Shown: positions 1-9,146 of the stretch, piece by piece
How the letters are laid out: each line of letters begins with the position of its first letter
Numbering within the stretch: position 1 is the first letter of the stretch
Origin: Streptomyces griseoruber
Lineage (GTDB): Bacteria > Actinomycetota > Actinomycetes > Streptomycetales > Streptomycetaceae
Length of the DNA: 64,000 bases
Direction: 5' to 3'
NCBI RefSeq assembly: GCF_001514205.1
Contig: NZ_KQ948769.1
Coordinates: 215,606 to 279,605, forward strand
Program-made: the position numbers and the translations under genes
Notes under the pieces: model-generated
What the model saw: only the letters and a program-made list of their open reading frames with translations
Told to the model about the DNA's origin: nothing
The model's database searches: none

Positions 1-1150
1 ACAGCATCGGGTCGTAGAGGCTGCCCACCTCGGTGCCCTCGCTGAGCCCGGAGTCGGTGCGCACGCCGTCGCCCTGCGGTTCACGCAGCCGCAGGACCGT
101 TCCGCCGGACGGCAGGAAGCCGCGCGCGGGGTCCTCGGCGCAGATCCGCGCCTCGATCGCGTGGCCGGTGAGCCGTACGTCCTCCTGGGCGAAGTCCAGC
201 TTCTCGCCCGCCGCGACCCGCAGCTGCCACTCCACCAGGTCCAGCCCGGTGACCAGCTCGGTGACCGGATGCTCCACCTGGAGGCGGGTGTTCATCTCCA
301 TGAAGTAGTACGAGGAGGGGTCGCCGCCGGGGACGATGAACTCCACCGTGCCCGCGCCCCGGTATCCGCAGGAGCGCGCCGCCTGCACGGCCGCCTCGCC
401 CATCGCGGCCCTGGTCCCCTCGTCGAGGAGCACGCTCGGCGCCTCCTCGATCACCTTCTGGTGCCGCCGTTGCAGCGAGCACTCGCGCTCGCCCAGGTGG
501 ACGACGTTGCCGTGGCCGTCGGCCAGGACCTGGATCTCGATGTGCCGGGGCCGGTCCACCCAGCGCTCGACGAGGAGCGTGTCGTCGCCGAAGGAGGCGC
601 GGGCCTCGCGGCGGGCGGCGGCGATCTCCTCCTCCAGCAGGGTCAGGTCCCGCACCAGCCGCATGCCCTTGCCGCCGCCGCCCGCCGACGGCTTGAGCAG
701 GACGGGCGCGCCCAGCTCACGGGCCGCCCCGGCGAGGTCGGGGTCCCGTCCGCCGGGGACGACCGGCACCCCGGCCGCCTGTACGGTCTCCTTGGCGCGG
801 ATCTTGTCGCCCATGAGGGAGATGGCCTCGGCGGGTGGCCCGACGAAGACCAGCCCCGCCTCCTCGCAGGCGCGTGCGAAGGCCGCGTTCTCCGCGAGGA
901 AGCCGTACCCCGGGTGGACGGCCCGGGCGCCGGTGCGGGCGGCGGCCTCCAGCAGCCGCTCCGCCGACAGATAGCTCTCGGCGGCCGGCGCCGGACCGAG
1001 CCGTACGGCCGTGTCGGCCTCCCGTACGTGCCGTGCGTCGGCGTCGGCGTCGGAGAAGACCGCCACCGAGCGCACGCCCAGCGAGCGCAGCGTACGGATG
1101 ACCCGGACGGCGATCTCGCCCCGGTTGGCGACCAGCACTGTCTCGAACAT
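1..1150 (-). CDS. Acyl-CoA carboxylase alpha subunit (biotin carboxylase), 3' end outside window
   Basis: Reading leftwards from ATG at 1148-1150 the frame stays open to the window edge and begins [20 protein letters not shown], the classic biotin carboxylase N-terminus. The ATP-grasp glycine loop ([14 protein letters not shown]) and the [14 protein letters not shown] motif with active-site Arg and Glu are visible, so the enzyme carboxylates biotin using ATP and bicarbonate. About 383 residues are present; the carrier domain, if fused, lies off the edge. The start is 6 nt after the stop of the beta subunit gene, so the two are co-transcribed. The partner points to methylcrotonyl-CoA carboxylase of leucine catabolism; a propionyl- or acetyl-CoA carboxylase remains possible. 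Confidence 0.93.
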   Translation of the reverse strand, partial: MFETVLVANRGEIAVRVIRTLRSLGVRSVAVFSDADADARHVREADTAVRLGPAPAAESYLSAERLLEAAARTGARAVHPGYGFLAENAAFARACEEAGLVFVGPPAEAISLMGDKIRAKETVQAAGVPVVPGGRDPDLAGAARELGAPVLLKPSAGGGGKGMRLVRDLTLLEEEIAAARREARASFGDDTLLVERWVDRPRHIEIQVLADGHGNVVHLGERECSLQRRHQKVIEEAPSVLLDEGTRAAMGEAAVQAARSCGYRGAGTVEFIVPGGDPSSYYFMEMNTRLQVEHPVTELVTGLDLVEWQLRVAAGEKLDFAQEDVRLTGHAIEARICAEDPARGFLPSGGTVLRLREPQGDGVRTDSGLSEGTEVGSLYDPML

Positions 1151-1156
1151 CGGTCC

Positions 1157-2773
1157 TCACATCCGGAAGACGCCGAACTGGGGGTCACCCAGGGGCGCGT
1201 TGGCACAGGCGGTCAGGGCGAGGCCGAGCACCTGGCGGGTCTCCAACGGGTCGATGACGCCGTCGTCCCAGAGCCGGGCGGTGGCGTAGTAGGCGTTGCC
1301 CTGGCGCTCGTACTGGGCGCGGATTGGGGCCTTGAAGGCCTCTTCCTCCTCCAGTGGCCAGCTCTCGCCCCCGGCCTCCCACTGGTCCCGCTTGACGGTC
1401 GCGAGGACCGACGCGGCCTGCTCGCCGCCCATGACGGAGATCTTGGCGTTGGGCCACATCCACAGGAAGCGGGGGGAGTAGGCCCGGCCGCACATCGAGT
1501 AGTTCCCGGCGCCGTACGACCCGCCGACCACGACCGTCAGCTTCGGCACGCGCGTGCAGGCGACGGCCGTCACCATCTTCGCGCCGTGCTTGGCGATGCC
1601 GCCCGCCTCGTAGTCCTTGCCGACCATGAACCCGGAGACGTTCTGCAGGAACACCAGCGGGATCCCGCGCTGGTCGCACAGCTCGATGAAGTGGGCGCCC
1701 TTCTGGGCGGACTCGGAGAACAGGATGCCGTTGTTGGCGACGATCCCGACCGGGTGGCCGTGGATCCGGGCGAAGCCGGTCACCAGGGTCTGCCCGAACT
1801 CCGCCTTGAACTCGGCGAACCGCGAGCCGTCCACCACGCGCGCGATGATCTCCCGTACGTCGTAGGGGGTACGGGAGTCCACCGGGACCGCGCCGTACAG
1901 CCCGTAGGGGTCCACCTTGGGCTCGGTGACCGGCGCCACCTCCCAGGGGAGCGGCCCGCGCGCGGGGAGCGTGGCGGCGATGGTGCGCACGATCCGCAGG
2001 GCGTGCGCGTCGTCCTCGGCGAGGTGGTCGGTGACGCCGGAGATCCGGGAGTGCACCTCGCCGCCGCCCAGCTCCTCCGCGGTGACGACCTCACCGGTGG
2101 CGGCCTTCACCAGCGGAGGACCGCCCAGGAAGATCGTGCCCTGGCCGCGCACGATCACGGCCTCGTCGCTCATCGCCGGGACGTACGCCCCGCCCGCCGT
2201 GCAGGAGCCGAGGACGGCCGCGATCTGCGGGATCCGGGCCGCCGACATCCGGGCCTGGTTGTAGAAGATCCGCCCGAAGTGCTCGCGGTCGGGAAAGACC
2301 TCGTCCTGCATCGGCAGGAAGGCGCCGCCCGAGTCCACCAGGTAGAGGCAGGGCAGCCGGTTCTCCAGGGCCACCTCCTGCGCCCTCAGGTGCTTCTTCA
2401 CGGTCATCGGGTAGTAGGTGCCGCCCTTGACCGTGGCGTCGTTGGCGACGATCACGCACTCGCGCCCGGCGACCCGCCCGATCCCGGCGATCACCCCGGC
2501 GGCCGGGGCCTGCCCCTCGTACATCCCGTCGGCCGCGAGCGGCGCGAGTTCGAGGAAGGGCGAGCCGGGGTCGAGCAGACCGTCGACCCGGTCCCGGGGC
2601 AGCAGCTTGCCGCGCGCGGTGTGCCGCGCCCGGGCCCGCTCACCGCCCCCGAGCCGGGCGGCGGCCAGCTTGCCGTGCAGTTCCCCGACGAGCTCGCGGT
2701 GCGCCCGCTCGTTGGCCCGCCAGGCCTCCGACGCGGGCTCTGCCGCGCTCGTCAGCTCCGGTGCCTGCTCCAT
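1157..2773 (-). CDS. accD1: Methylcrotonyl-CoA carboxylase-type carboxyltransferase (beta) subunit
   Basis: 538-residue crotonase-fold carboxyltransferase. Motifs such as [38 protein letters not shown] and [16 protein letters not shown] match the methylcrotonyl-CoA carboxylase beta group rather than propionyl-CoA carboxylases. It transfers CO2 from carboxybiotin to 3-methylcrotonyl-CoA in leucine breakdown, with the alpha subunit encoded immediately downstream. The ATG at 2771-2773 is chosen over an upstream TTG at 2794 because GAGGGG lies about 9 nt before it. The gene diverges from a TetR gene, with two operator-like palindromes in between, so substrate-responsive repression is likely. Confidence 0.92.
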   Translation of the reverse strand: MEQAPELTSAAEPASEAWRANERAHRELVGELHGKLAAARLGGGERARARHTARGKLLPRDRVDGLLDPGSPFLELAPLAADGMYEGQAPAAGVIAGIGRVAGRECVIVANDATVKGGTYYPMTVKKHLRAQEVALENRLPCLYLVDSGGAFLPMQDEVFPDREHFGRIFYNQARMSAARIPQIAAVLGSCTAGGAYVPAMSDEAVIVRGQGTIFLGGPPLVKAATGEVVTAEELGGGEVHSRISGVTDHLAEDDAHALRIVRTIAATLPARGPLPWEVAPVTEPKVDPYGLYGAVPVDSRTPYDVREIIARVVDGSRFAEFKAEFGQTLVTGFARIHGHPVGIVANNGILFSESAQKGAHFIELCDQRGIPLVFLQNVSGFMVGKDYEAGGIAKHGAKMVTAVACTRVPKLTVVVGGSYGAGNYSMCGRAYSPRFLWMWPNAKISVMGGEQAASVLATVKRDQWEAGGESWPLEEEEAFKAPIRAQYERQGNAYYATARLWDDGVIDPLETRQVLGLALTACANAPLGDPQFGVFRM

Positions 2774-2803
2774 CCTGCGGTTCCCCTCACCCAACGATCG
2801 TCT

Positions 2804-2849
2804 GTTAATGAGCGTTAACCATCTCCCTCAGGTTAACGAGCGCTAACCT
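2804..2849. promoter_or_regulatory. Twin TetR operators between accD1 and tetR
   Basis: Two related 16-bp palindromes, GTTAATGAGCGTTAAC (2804-2819) and GTTAACGAGCGCTAAC (2832-2847), start 28 bp apart in the 96-bp divergent intergenic region. The second extends to AGGTTAACGAGCGCTAACCT (2830-2849). Shared pattern: GTTA-x-x-GAGCG-x-TAAC. Position and symmetry make them the probable binding sites of the adjacent TetR protein, controlling both directions. Confidence 0.75.
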
Positions 2850-2869
2850 CGCTGTCTAGAATTACTTCC

Positions 2870-3463
2870 ATGGCCACCAGAACCGACGCCCCCACCCGCC
2901 GCGAGCAGATCCTCAAGGAGGCCGCGCGGCTGTTCGCCGAGCGCGGTTTCCACGGCGTCGGGGTCGACGAGATAGGAGCCGCGGTCGGTATCAGCGGCCC
3001 GGGTCTGTACCGGCACTTCCCGGGCAAGGACGCGATGCTCGCCGAGCTGCTGGTGGGGATCAGCGGCCAGCTCCTGACCGGCGCGAAGCGCCGTCTGGCG
3101 GAGGCCGACGGGGGTGCGGCGGAGACGGTCCTCGACTCGCTCATCGAGGGGCACATCGACTTCGCGATCGACGACCGCCCCCTGATCACCCTGCACGACC
3201 GGGAGCTGGACCGCCTCCGCGACAGCGACCGCAAGCTGGTCCGCCAGCTTCAGCGGCAGTACGTCGAGCTGTGGGTGGAGGTGGTCCGCGAGATCTATCC
3301 GGCCCTCACCGAGCCGGCCGCCCGCTCGGCCGTCCACTCCGTCTTCGGCCTGCTGAACTCCACCCCGCACCTGGCCCGCCCCGGCTCCGTCCCGGGCCGC
3401 ACGGCGACGGCGGCGCTGCTGCACCGGATGGCGCGGGGGGCGTTCGCGGCGGCGGGTGCCTGA
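2870..3463 (+). CDS. TetR/AcrR family transcriptional regulator
   Basis: 197 residues. The N-terminal HTH runs from about residue 10 to 55 (REQILKEAARLFAERGFHGV, then a GISGPGLYRHFPGKDAML recognition helix), followed by an all-helical ligand domain. It is divergent from the carboxylase operon and precedes an acyl-CoA dehydrogenase, so it is probably an acyl-CoA-responsive repressor of this catabolic block. ATG follows TCTAGAATTACTTCC without a strong ribosome site, so the transcript may be nearly leaderless. The ligand is not readable from the sequence. Confidence 0.93.
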   Translation: MATRTDAPTRREQILKEAARLFAERGFHGVGVDEIGAAVGISGPGLYRHFPGKDAMLAELLVGISGQLLTGAKRRLAEADGGAAETVLDSLIEGHIDFAIDDRPLITLHDRELDRLRDSDRKLVRQLQRQYVELWVEVVREIYPALTEPAARSAVHSVFGLLNSTPHLARPGSVPGRTATAALLHRMARGAFAAAGA

Positions 3464-3564
3464 CCGCGGTCGCGGGGGTGGCCCGTCGGCGTGACGAGCG
3501 TTACGGGCGCCGTGCCCCGAAGGCTCTGGACGCCTCTCCCTACCCACCGGTACGGTAATCATCT

Positions 3565-3579
3565 GAGCAAGCGCTTAGG
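3565..3579. promoter_or_regulatory. Palindromic operator-like site upstream of acyl-CoA dehydrogenase
   Basis: GAGCAAGCGCTTAGG, with the perfect core AAGCGCTT at 3569-3576, lies about 35 nt before the probable start of the acyl-CoA dehydrogenase. CAAG-type palindromes of this kind are bound by acyl-CoA-responsive TetR regulators in other actinobacteria (KstR2-like). It differs from the operators at 2804-2849, so a second regulator may act here. Confidence 0.4.
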
Positions 3580-3612
3580 TACGACCTTTTGAGCCAGGTG
3601 GAGGTGGCGGCG

Positions 3613-4770
3613 GTGCGCCGTACGGTGTTCAACGAGGATCACGAGGCGTTCCGGGAGACCCTCCGGGCCTTCATCGAGGCCGAGGTCGTCCCCGTCTACG
3701 ACGAGTGGCTCGCCGCGGGCCAGGCGCCGCGCGACTTCTACTACAAGCTCGCCGAGCTGGGCGTCTTCGGCATCCGCGTCGACGAGGAGTACGGCGGCGC
3801 CGGCATCGACTCCTACAAGTTCGAGGCCATCCTCTACGAGGAGACCGCCCGCGCCGGCATCACCTTCGGCGGCTCCGGCGTGCACGTCCTGCTCGGCCTG
3901 CCGTACATCAAGCTCCTCGCCACCGACGAGCAGAAGAAGCGCTACCTGCCGAAGTTCGTCTCCGGCGAGGAGATGTGGGCCATCGCGATGACCGAGCCGG
4001 GCACCGGCTCCGACCTCGCCGGCATGCGCACCACCGCCAAGCTCTCCGAGGACGGCACGCACTACGTCCTCAACGGCGCCAAGACCTTCATCACCGGCGG
4101 CGTCCACGCCGACCGCATGATCGTCTGCGCCCGCACCTCCGCGCCCACCGCCGAGGACCGCCGCCACGGCATCTCCCTCTTCGTCGTCGACACCAAGGCC
4201 GAGGGCTACTCCGTCGGCCGCAAGCTCGACAAGCTCGGCCTGAAGACCTCCGACACCGCCGAACTGGCGTTCGTCGACGTCAAGGTCCCCGTCGAGGACC
4301 TCCTCGGCGAGGAGAACAAGGGCTTCTACTACCTCGGCCACAACCTCGCCTCCGAGCGCTGGGGCATCGCCTACGGCGCCTACGCCCAGGCCAAGGCCGC
4401 CATCCGGTTCGCCAAGGACTACGTCAAGGAGCGCACCGTCTTCGGCCAGACCGTCGCGTCCTTCCAGAACACCAAGTTCGAGCTGGCCGCCTGCCAGGCC
4501 GAGGTGGACGCCGCCGAGGCCGTCGTGGACCGCGCCACCGAGGCCCTGGACGCCGGCGAGCTGACCGCCGCCGAGGCCGCCTCCGCCAAGCTGTTCACCA
4601 CCGAGGTCGCCCACCGCGTCATCGACCGCTGCCTCCAGCTGCACGGCGGCTACGGCTTCATGAACGAGTACCCGATCGCCCGTCTGTACGCCGACAACCG
4701 CGTCAACCGGATCTACGGCGGCACCAGCGAGATCATGAAGTCGATCATCGCGAAGGACATGGGTCTGTAA
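3613..4770 (+). CDS. Acyl-CoA dehydrogenase
   Basis: 385-residue FAD-dependent acyl-CoA dehydrogenase of beta-oxidation or branched-chain acyl-CoA breakdown. Visible are the flavin/substrate signature AIAMTEPGTGSDLAGM, the second signature LQLHGGYGFMNEYPIARLYAD and the C-terminal RIYGGTSEIMK, the usual FAD/tetramer contacts. Start: GTG at 3613 has GGAGGTGG 6-8 nt upstream; a TTG at 3589 would add eight residues but has a poor ribosome site. Surrounded by carboxylase and thioesterase genes, it probably acts on isovaleryl- or short branched acyl-CoA; the exact substrate is inferred only from context. Confidence 0.92.
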   Translation: MRRTVFNEDHEAFRETLRAFIEAEVVPVYDEWLAAGQAPRDFYYKLAELGVFGIRVDEEYGGAGIDSYKFEAILYEETARAGITFGGSGVHVLLGLPYIKLLATDEQKKRYLPKFVSGEEMWAIAMTEPGTGSDLAGMRTTAKLSEDGTHYVLNGAKTFITGGVHADRMIVCARTSAPTAEDRRHGISLFVVDTKAEGYSVGRKLDKLGLKTSDTAELAFVDVKVPVEDLLGEENKGFYYLGHNLASERWGIAYGAYAQAKAAIRFAKDYVKERTVFGQTVASFQNTKFELAACQAEVDAAEAVVDRATEALDAGELTAAEAASAKLFTTEVAHRVIDRCLQLHGGYGFMNEYPIARLYADNRVNRIYGGTSEIMKSIIAKDMGL

Positions 4771-4806
4771 GGTCCCGGCAATTACTGGCCGGTACAACTA
4801 GAAGCC

Positions 4807-5676
4807 ATGAGCCAGGCACTTCAGGATCTCCTCGATCTGCTCGACCTCGAGCAGATCGAGGAGAACATCTTCCGCGGCCAGTCCCGCTCCGCCGTCGTCC
4901 CCCGCGTCTTCGGGGGACAGGTGGCGGCACAGGCGCTGGTCGCCGCCGGGCGGACGGTCCCCGCCGACCGGCACGCCCACTCCCTGCACGCGTACTTCCT
5001 GCGCATGGGCGACCCGGGCGCGCCCATCGTCTACAACGTCGAGCGGATCCGCGACGGCCGCTCCTTCACCACCCGCCGCGCGGTCGCCGTCCAGCACGGC
5101 CGGCCGATCTTCGCGCTGTCGGCGTCCTTCCAGACGTACGAGGAGGGCCTCGACCACCAGGCCCCCATGCCGCCCGCCCCCGACCCCGAGACGGTCCCCA
5201 CCGGCCAGGAACGGCTGCGCGGCTACGACCATCTCGACCCCGCGGTCGTCGAGCGGTTCCTCGAGGCCCGCGAGGCGATCGACCTGCGGTACGTCGACGA
5301 CCCGCCCTACGGCAGGTTCGGCGAGCCGCGCGAACCGCACAGCCAGGTCTGGTTCCGCACCAACGGCAAGCTCGCGGACGACCCGCTCCTCCATGTCGTG
5401 CTCGCCACCTACGTCTCCGACATGACCCTCCTCGACTCCATCCTGCTCGCGCACGGGCGCGGCGGCTGGGCCGTCGGGGACGTCGTCGGAGCCTCCCTGG
5501 ACCACGCGATGTGGTTCCACCGCCCGTTCCGCGCCGACGAGTGGCTGCTCTACGACCAGGAGTCGCCGTCCGCGTCCGGCGGGCGCGGCCTCGGCCAGGC
5601 CCGCATCTACACGCAGGACGGACAACTCGCGGTCTCGGTGATCCAGGAGGGCGTGGTCCGGGTCCCGAGGGCTTAG
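4807..5676 (+). CDS. tesB: Acyl-CoA thioesterase II
   Basis: 289 residues with two tandem hotdog folds typical of TesB, which hydrolyses acyl-CoA to free acid and CoA. Family motifs seen: FRGQ near the N-terminus, VFGGQVAAQAL, HSLHAYFLRMGD, and in the second half the DHAMWFHRPFRADEWLLYD stretch with the catalytic Asp and GGRGLGQARIYTQDG. It lies 36 nt after the acyl-CoA dehydrogenase on the same strand, probably in one transcript. Its stop overlaps by 4 bp the stop of the opposing phosphatase gene. Confidence 0.93.
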   Translation: MSQALQDLLDLLDLEQIEENIFRGQSRSAVVPRVFGGQVAAQALVAAGRTVPADRHAHSLHAYFLRMGDPGAPIVYNVERIRDGRSFTTRRAVAVQHGRPIFALSASFQTYEEGLDHQAPMPPAPDPETVPTGQERLRGYDHLDPAVVERFLEAREAIDLRYVDDPPYGRFGEPREPHSQVWFRTNGKLADDPLLHVVLATYVSDMTLLDSILLAHGRGGWAVGDVVGASLDHAMWFHRPFRADEWLLYDQESPSASGGRGLGQARIYTQDGQLAVSVIQEGVVRVPRA

Positions 5677-6476
5677 CCCTTCGTGAGGCCGGCCTCCGCC
5701 AGCAGGTACGCGATCATCAGGTCGTAGTGGCGCGGGTTGGGCACATGGTCGTCGAGGGGGACCGCCACCTGTACGGTCCCCTCCGCCTCCGCGAGGAACA
5801 GCGCCGGGTCGTTGCAGTCGGCGTACCCGACGGAGTCCACACCGTGCTGTCCGGCGTACCCCGCCCAGCCGTGGTCGGCGACCACCAGATCGGGCAGCGG
5901 ACGGCCCGCCAGCTCCAGCGCGGTCAGGATCGCCTTCATCGGCGCGCCCGAATGGGTGTGCCACAGGGTCGCCCCGTGCTCCAGCACCGCCACCCCCGCG
6001 ACCTGCCAGACGTACCCCTCGTCCGTCTGGAGCCCCTCCGGGATCTTCACGATCTCGCAGCCGGCCGCCCGCAGCGCGGCGGAGGTCTCGTGGTGCACGT
6101 CCAGCAGACCGCCCGGGTGACCGGTCGCGAACAGCACCCGCTGCCGCCCCTCCGCGGCCTTGCGCAGCCGCGCCGCCATCCGGTCCAGACCGTCCACGGT
6201 CAGCTCCGGGTCGATGGTGTCCTGGCCGTAGCGGTGCTCGGCGTCGTCGTTGACGCCCACCCGCTCCGCCATCACCGCGAGCACGTCCTGCTCGTCCGTC
6301 CAGCGGTCGCCGAGTTCCAGGCCGAACCAGTAGTTGCGGTTGCCGTTCGCGAGCTGGCGGTAGTGGGAGAGGTTGTTCTCGCGCGGCGTGGCGACCTCAC
6401 CCGCGATACGGGTTCGGACGAGATGGTCGACGAGTTCGGCGCGGCTGGGGGTCCCGGGTATCGGCATGGTCTCCAT
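5673..6476 (-). CDS. Predicted phosphatase (actinobacterial PF15698-type)
   Basis: 267 residues. The sequence is that of the conserved actinobacterial family annotated only as phosphatase, with GLELGDRWTDEQD, LFATGHPGGLLDVHHE, LWHTHSGAPMKAIL and VVADHGWAGYAG as conserved blocks rich in His and Asp. The substrate is unknown to me. The start is uncertain between ATG 6476 and ATG 6467; GGAG precedes the latter closely. It converges with tesB (4-bp overlap of stops) and is followed upstream by a PucR regulator on the same strand, 53 nt away. Confidence 0.75.
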   Translation of the reverse strand: METMPIPGTPSRAELVDHLVRTRIAGEVATPRENNLSHYRQLANGNRNYWFGLELGDRWTDEQDVLAVMAERVGVNDDAEHRYGQDTIDPELTVDGLDRMAARLRKAAEGRQRVLFATGHPGGLLDVHHETSAALRAAGCEIVKIPEGLQTDEGYVWQVAGVAVLEHGATLWHTHSGAPMKAILTALELAGRPLPDLVVADHGWAGYAGQHGVDSVGYADCNDPALFLAEAEGTVQVAVPLDDHVPNPRHYDLMIAYLLAEAGLTKG

Positions 6477-6529
6477 TGTGGGGCAGCGGGGTGTGGCCGT
6501 CGTCACCGTTCCGGGCGCTGGGACGTGCG

Positions 6530-8065
6530 TCACTGGTCGATCAGGCGCAGGGCGAACCACAGCTCCGTCCGGACGTCCGGGTCGTCCAGATCCGTCCCCA
6601 GCAGGGTCGCGCAGCGGGCCATCCGCTGACGGACCGTGTTGCGGTGCACGGCGAGGGCGACGGCGGTCCGGTCCCAGCTGCCGTGCAGGGAGAGCCAGGT
6701 GCGGAGGGTTTCCCTCAGGGCGGGCGTTGCGGCGAGCGGGGCCAGGAGGGCTCGGGCGTGGTCCTCGGCTTCCCCCGGCGGGAGCAGCGAGGTGAAGGCC
6801 CTGGGGGGTGTGTGGCGGGTGAGGGGGGTGCGGGTCGCGCGGGCGCGGGCGAGGGCGCGGGACGCTTGCGCGTCGGCCGTGGCGAGGTGTCGTGCGGGTA
6901 CGTCGTCGCTGACGCCGAGGGTCCAGCCGGGCTGGGGTTCCGGTGGGCGATCGGCCGGTACGAGGACTCGTACGACGTCGGCTGTGAGGTCCAGGAGGGG
7001 GGAGCCGAGGGCTGCGCCCAGTGTGGTGGCGGTGAGCTGGTCGGGCGGGTGCGGGTGCGTCGTGGCTGATCGCGCCCCGCGGCGGAGCCGCACATCGACA
7101 GGGCCCCGCGCCCCTGGGTGGGCGTGCTCCCGTCGCTCGGTGGGCGAGGCGTGTACGACGAACCACCGATCGCCGCCGCCCAGCAGGGGTGCCACCTCCT
7201 CCGGTGTCGCCCCCAGCAGCAGGCGTACGAGTGCCGAGGTGCGGGCCGTGCCCGAACCGGTCTCCTGGGTGCCGGTGAGGAGGGTGAGGAGGACCGCCGC
7301 CACCGAGGCGATGGTGTGGTCGCCCGGTGCGTGGGCGGGGGCGGCCACGGCCAGGACGAAGTCCTGGCTCAGGGCGTAGGCCGTGAGGTGGGTGCCCGTG
7401 GGGGTGGTGTCGCTGGCTGTGGTGGAGCCCCGGGACACGAGCCGGTGAGCCAGGTCGGACAACGAGCCGTCGGCGTCCGGTGGCCCTCCCGCCGTCGCGA
7501 TCTCCGTGCCCCCCGGGCCGTACAGGACGGCCCGGCCGCCGATCCGCAGGGCCAGGCGGCGCACGACGGACGGGACCGGATCGGGGCGGGCGGCGGCCGA
7601 GGCGAGGCTCTGCTGCGCCTCGGTCACCCGGCGCAGTTCGGCGGTGCGGGCGCGTTCCATCAACTGCCAGACCGCGCGGGCCACCGTCGCGAAGGTCGTC
7701 TGCGGCGGGACCTCGACCAGCGGCAGCCCGTACGCCTCGCAGGCCGCGACCAGCGCACGCGGCACCGTGTCGTGCACCGGCGCCACGCCGAAGCCCAGCG
7801 CCGCGCCGCCGCCCGCCACGATCCGGGAGACATAGTCGTCGAAGTAGGTCCCGGCCGCCTCCGGGACGTGCACCCCGGCCGTGAGCAGCAGCTCACCGCC
7901 CAGCAGATACGGGTACGGGTCGGCCATCTCCGAGGCGTGCGCCCCGTGCAGGACCGTACCGGCGTCGGCGGGCCCGGCGATCTGCCGCAGGGCCAGGTCC
8001 TCGCGGGCCAGGAGCGCGGCGAGCGGGACCGGCGGGGTGAGGGGCACGGCGGGCTGCTCGGACAT
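6530..8065 (-). CDS. PucR family transcriptional regulator
   Basis: 511 residues in PucR order: an N-terminal purine-catabolism-type domain (about 1-120), a middle GAF-like region, and a C-terminal PucR helix-turn-helix with [27 protein letters not shown] near the end. ATG at 8065 has GGAGGGAA 8 nt upstream, better than ATG 8083. It faces the ureohydrolase gene across about 110 bp, the usual arrangement for a PucR activator of nitrogen-compound catabolism, so it probably senses a guanidino or amino compound and controls the speB-TPP enzyme pair. Confidence 0.88.
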   Translation of the reverse strand: MSEQPAVPLTPPVPLAALLAREDLALRQIAGPADAGTVLHGAHASEMADPYPYLLGGELLLTAGVHVPEAAGTYFDDYVSRIVAGGGAALGFGVAPVHDTVPRALVAACEAYGLPLVEVPPQTTFATVARAVWQLMERARTAELRRVTEAQQSLASAAARPDPVPSVVRRLALRIGGRAVLYGPGGTEIATAGGPPDADGSLSDLAHRLVSRGSTTASDTTPTGTHLTAYALSQDFVLAVAAPAHAPGDHTIASVAAVLLTLLTGTQETGSGTARTSALVRLLLGATPEEVAPLLGGGDRWFVVHASPTERREHAHPGARGPVDVRLRRGARSATTHPHPPDQLTATTLGAALGSPLLDLTADVVRVLVPADRPPEPQPGWTLGVSDDVPARHLATADAQASRALARARATRTPLTRHTPPRAFTSLLPPGEAEDHARALLAPLAATPALRETLRTWLSLHGSWDRTAVALAVHRNTVRQRMARCATLLGTDLDDPDVRTELWFALRLIDQ

Positions 8066-8177
8066 GGTGTGCGTTCCCTCCATCTCACTGGTTCCCTGTG
8101 GAGGAAACGTACGCTTCGCAGCCGCCGGTCGGCCACCTACCGTGGAGGCACCCCCCCCAGAAAGAAGGCATGTGACC

Positions 8178-9146
8178 ATGAGCGGCAACGACACGCCTCG
8201 CGGACCCGTCGACTCCTCCCGCATCCCGCGGTACGCCGGACCCGCGACCTTCGCCCGGCTGCCCCGCCTCGACGAGGTCGGCCGGGCCGACGTGGCCGTG
8301 GTCGGTGTCCCGTTCGACTCGGGCGTCTCCTACCGGCCGGGCGCCCGCTTCGGCGGCAACGCGATCCGTGAGGCGTCCCGGCTGCTGCGCCCCTACAACC
8401 CGGCGCAGGACGCCTCCCCCTTCGCCCTGGCGCAGGTCGCGGACGGCGGCGACATCGCCGTGAACCCGTTCGACATCAACGAGGCCGTCGAGACGGTCGA
8501 GGCGGCGGCGGACGAACTGCTCGGCACCGGCGCCCGGCTGATGACCCTGGGCGGCGACCACACCATCGCGCTGCCCCTGCTGCGGTCCGTGGCGAAGAAG
8601 CACGGCCCGGTCGCGCTGCTGCACTTCGACGCCCACCTCGACACCTGGGACACCTACTTCGGGGCCGAGTACACGCACGGCACACCGTTCCGCCGGGCGG
8701 TGGAGGAGGGCATCCTCGACACCGAGGCCCTCTCGCACGTCGGCACCCGCGGCCCCCTCTACGGCAAGCAGGACCTCACCGACGACGAGAAGATGGGCTT
8801 CGGCATCGTCACCTCGGCGGACATCTACCGGCGCGGCGCCGACGAGGTCGCCGACCAGCTCCGGCAGCGCATCGGCGACCGGCCGCTGTACATCTCCATC
8901 GACATCGACTGCCTGGACCCGGCGCACGCCCCCGGCACCGGCACCCCCGAGGCCGGCGGCATGACCTCCCGCGAGCTGCTGGAGATCCTGCGCGGACTCG
9001 CCTCCTGCAACCTGGTCTCCGCCGACGTCGTCGAGGTGGCCCCCGCGTACGATCACGCGGAGATCACGTCGGTGGCCGCGTCCCACACGGCGTACGAACT
9101 GACCACCATCATGTCCCGGCAGATCGCGGAGGCTCGCGCGCAGTGA
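8178..9146 (+). CDS. speB: Agmatinase/guanidinobutyrase-type ureohydrolase
   Basis: 322-residue arginase-fold enzyme. The binuclear Mn ligands are in [19 protein letters not shown] and [19 protein letters not shown], and the full signature set of agmatinases is present. It releases urea from a guanidino substrate. The next gene, overlapping by 4 bp (GTGA), encodes a TPP enzyme resembling 2-oxoacid decarboxylases; in the arginine transaminase route such a decarboxylase and a guanidinobutyrase work in the same pathway, so 4-guanidinobutyrate is as plausible a substrate as agmatine. ATG at 8178 follows GAAGG. Confidence 0.88.
   Translation: MSGNDTPRGPVDSSRIPRYAGPATFARLPRLDEVGRADVAVVGVPFDSGVSYRPGARFGGNAIREASRLLRPYNPAQDASPFALAQVADGGDIAVNPFDINEAVETVEAAADELLGTGARLMTLGGDHTIALPLLRSVAKKHGPVALLHFDAHLDTWDTYFGAEYTHGTPFRRAVEEGILDTEALSHVGTRGPLYGKQDLTDDEKMGFGIVTSADIYRRGADEVADQLRQRIGDRPLYISIDIDCLDPAHAPGTGTPEAGGMTSRELLEILRGLASCNLVSADVVEVAPAYDHAEITSVAASHTAYELTTIMSRQIAEARAQ

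Noticed and set aside
161-2818. Long open frame opposite the carboxylase genes (885 codons)
   Set aside because: It is the antisense shadow of two clear carboxylase genes, rich in Arg/Gly/His runs without domains. High GC creates such frames throughout the window.
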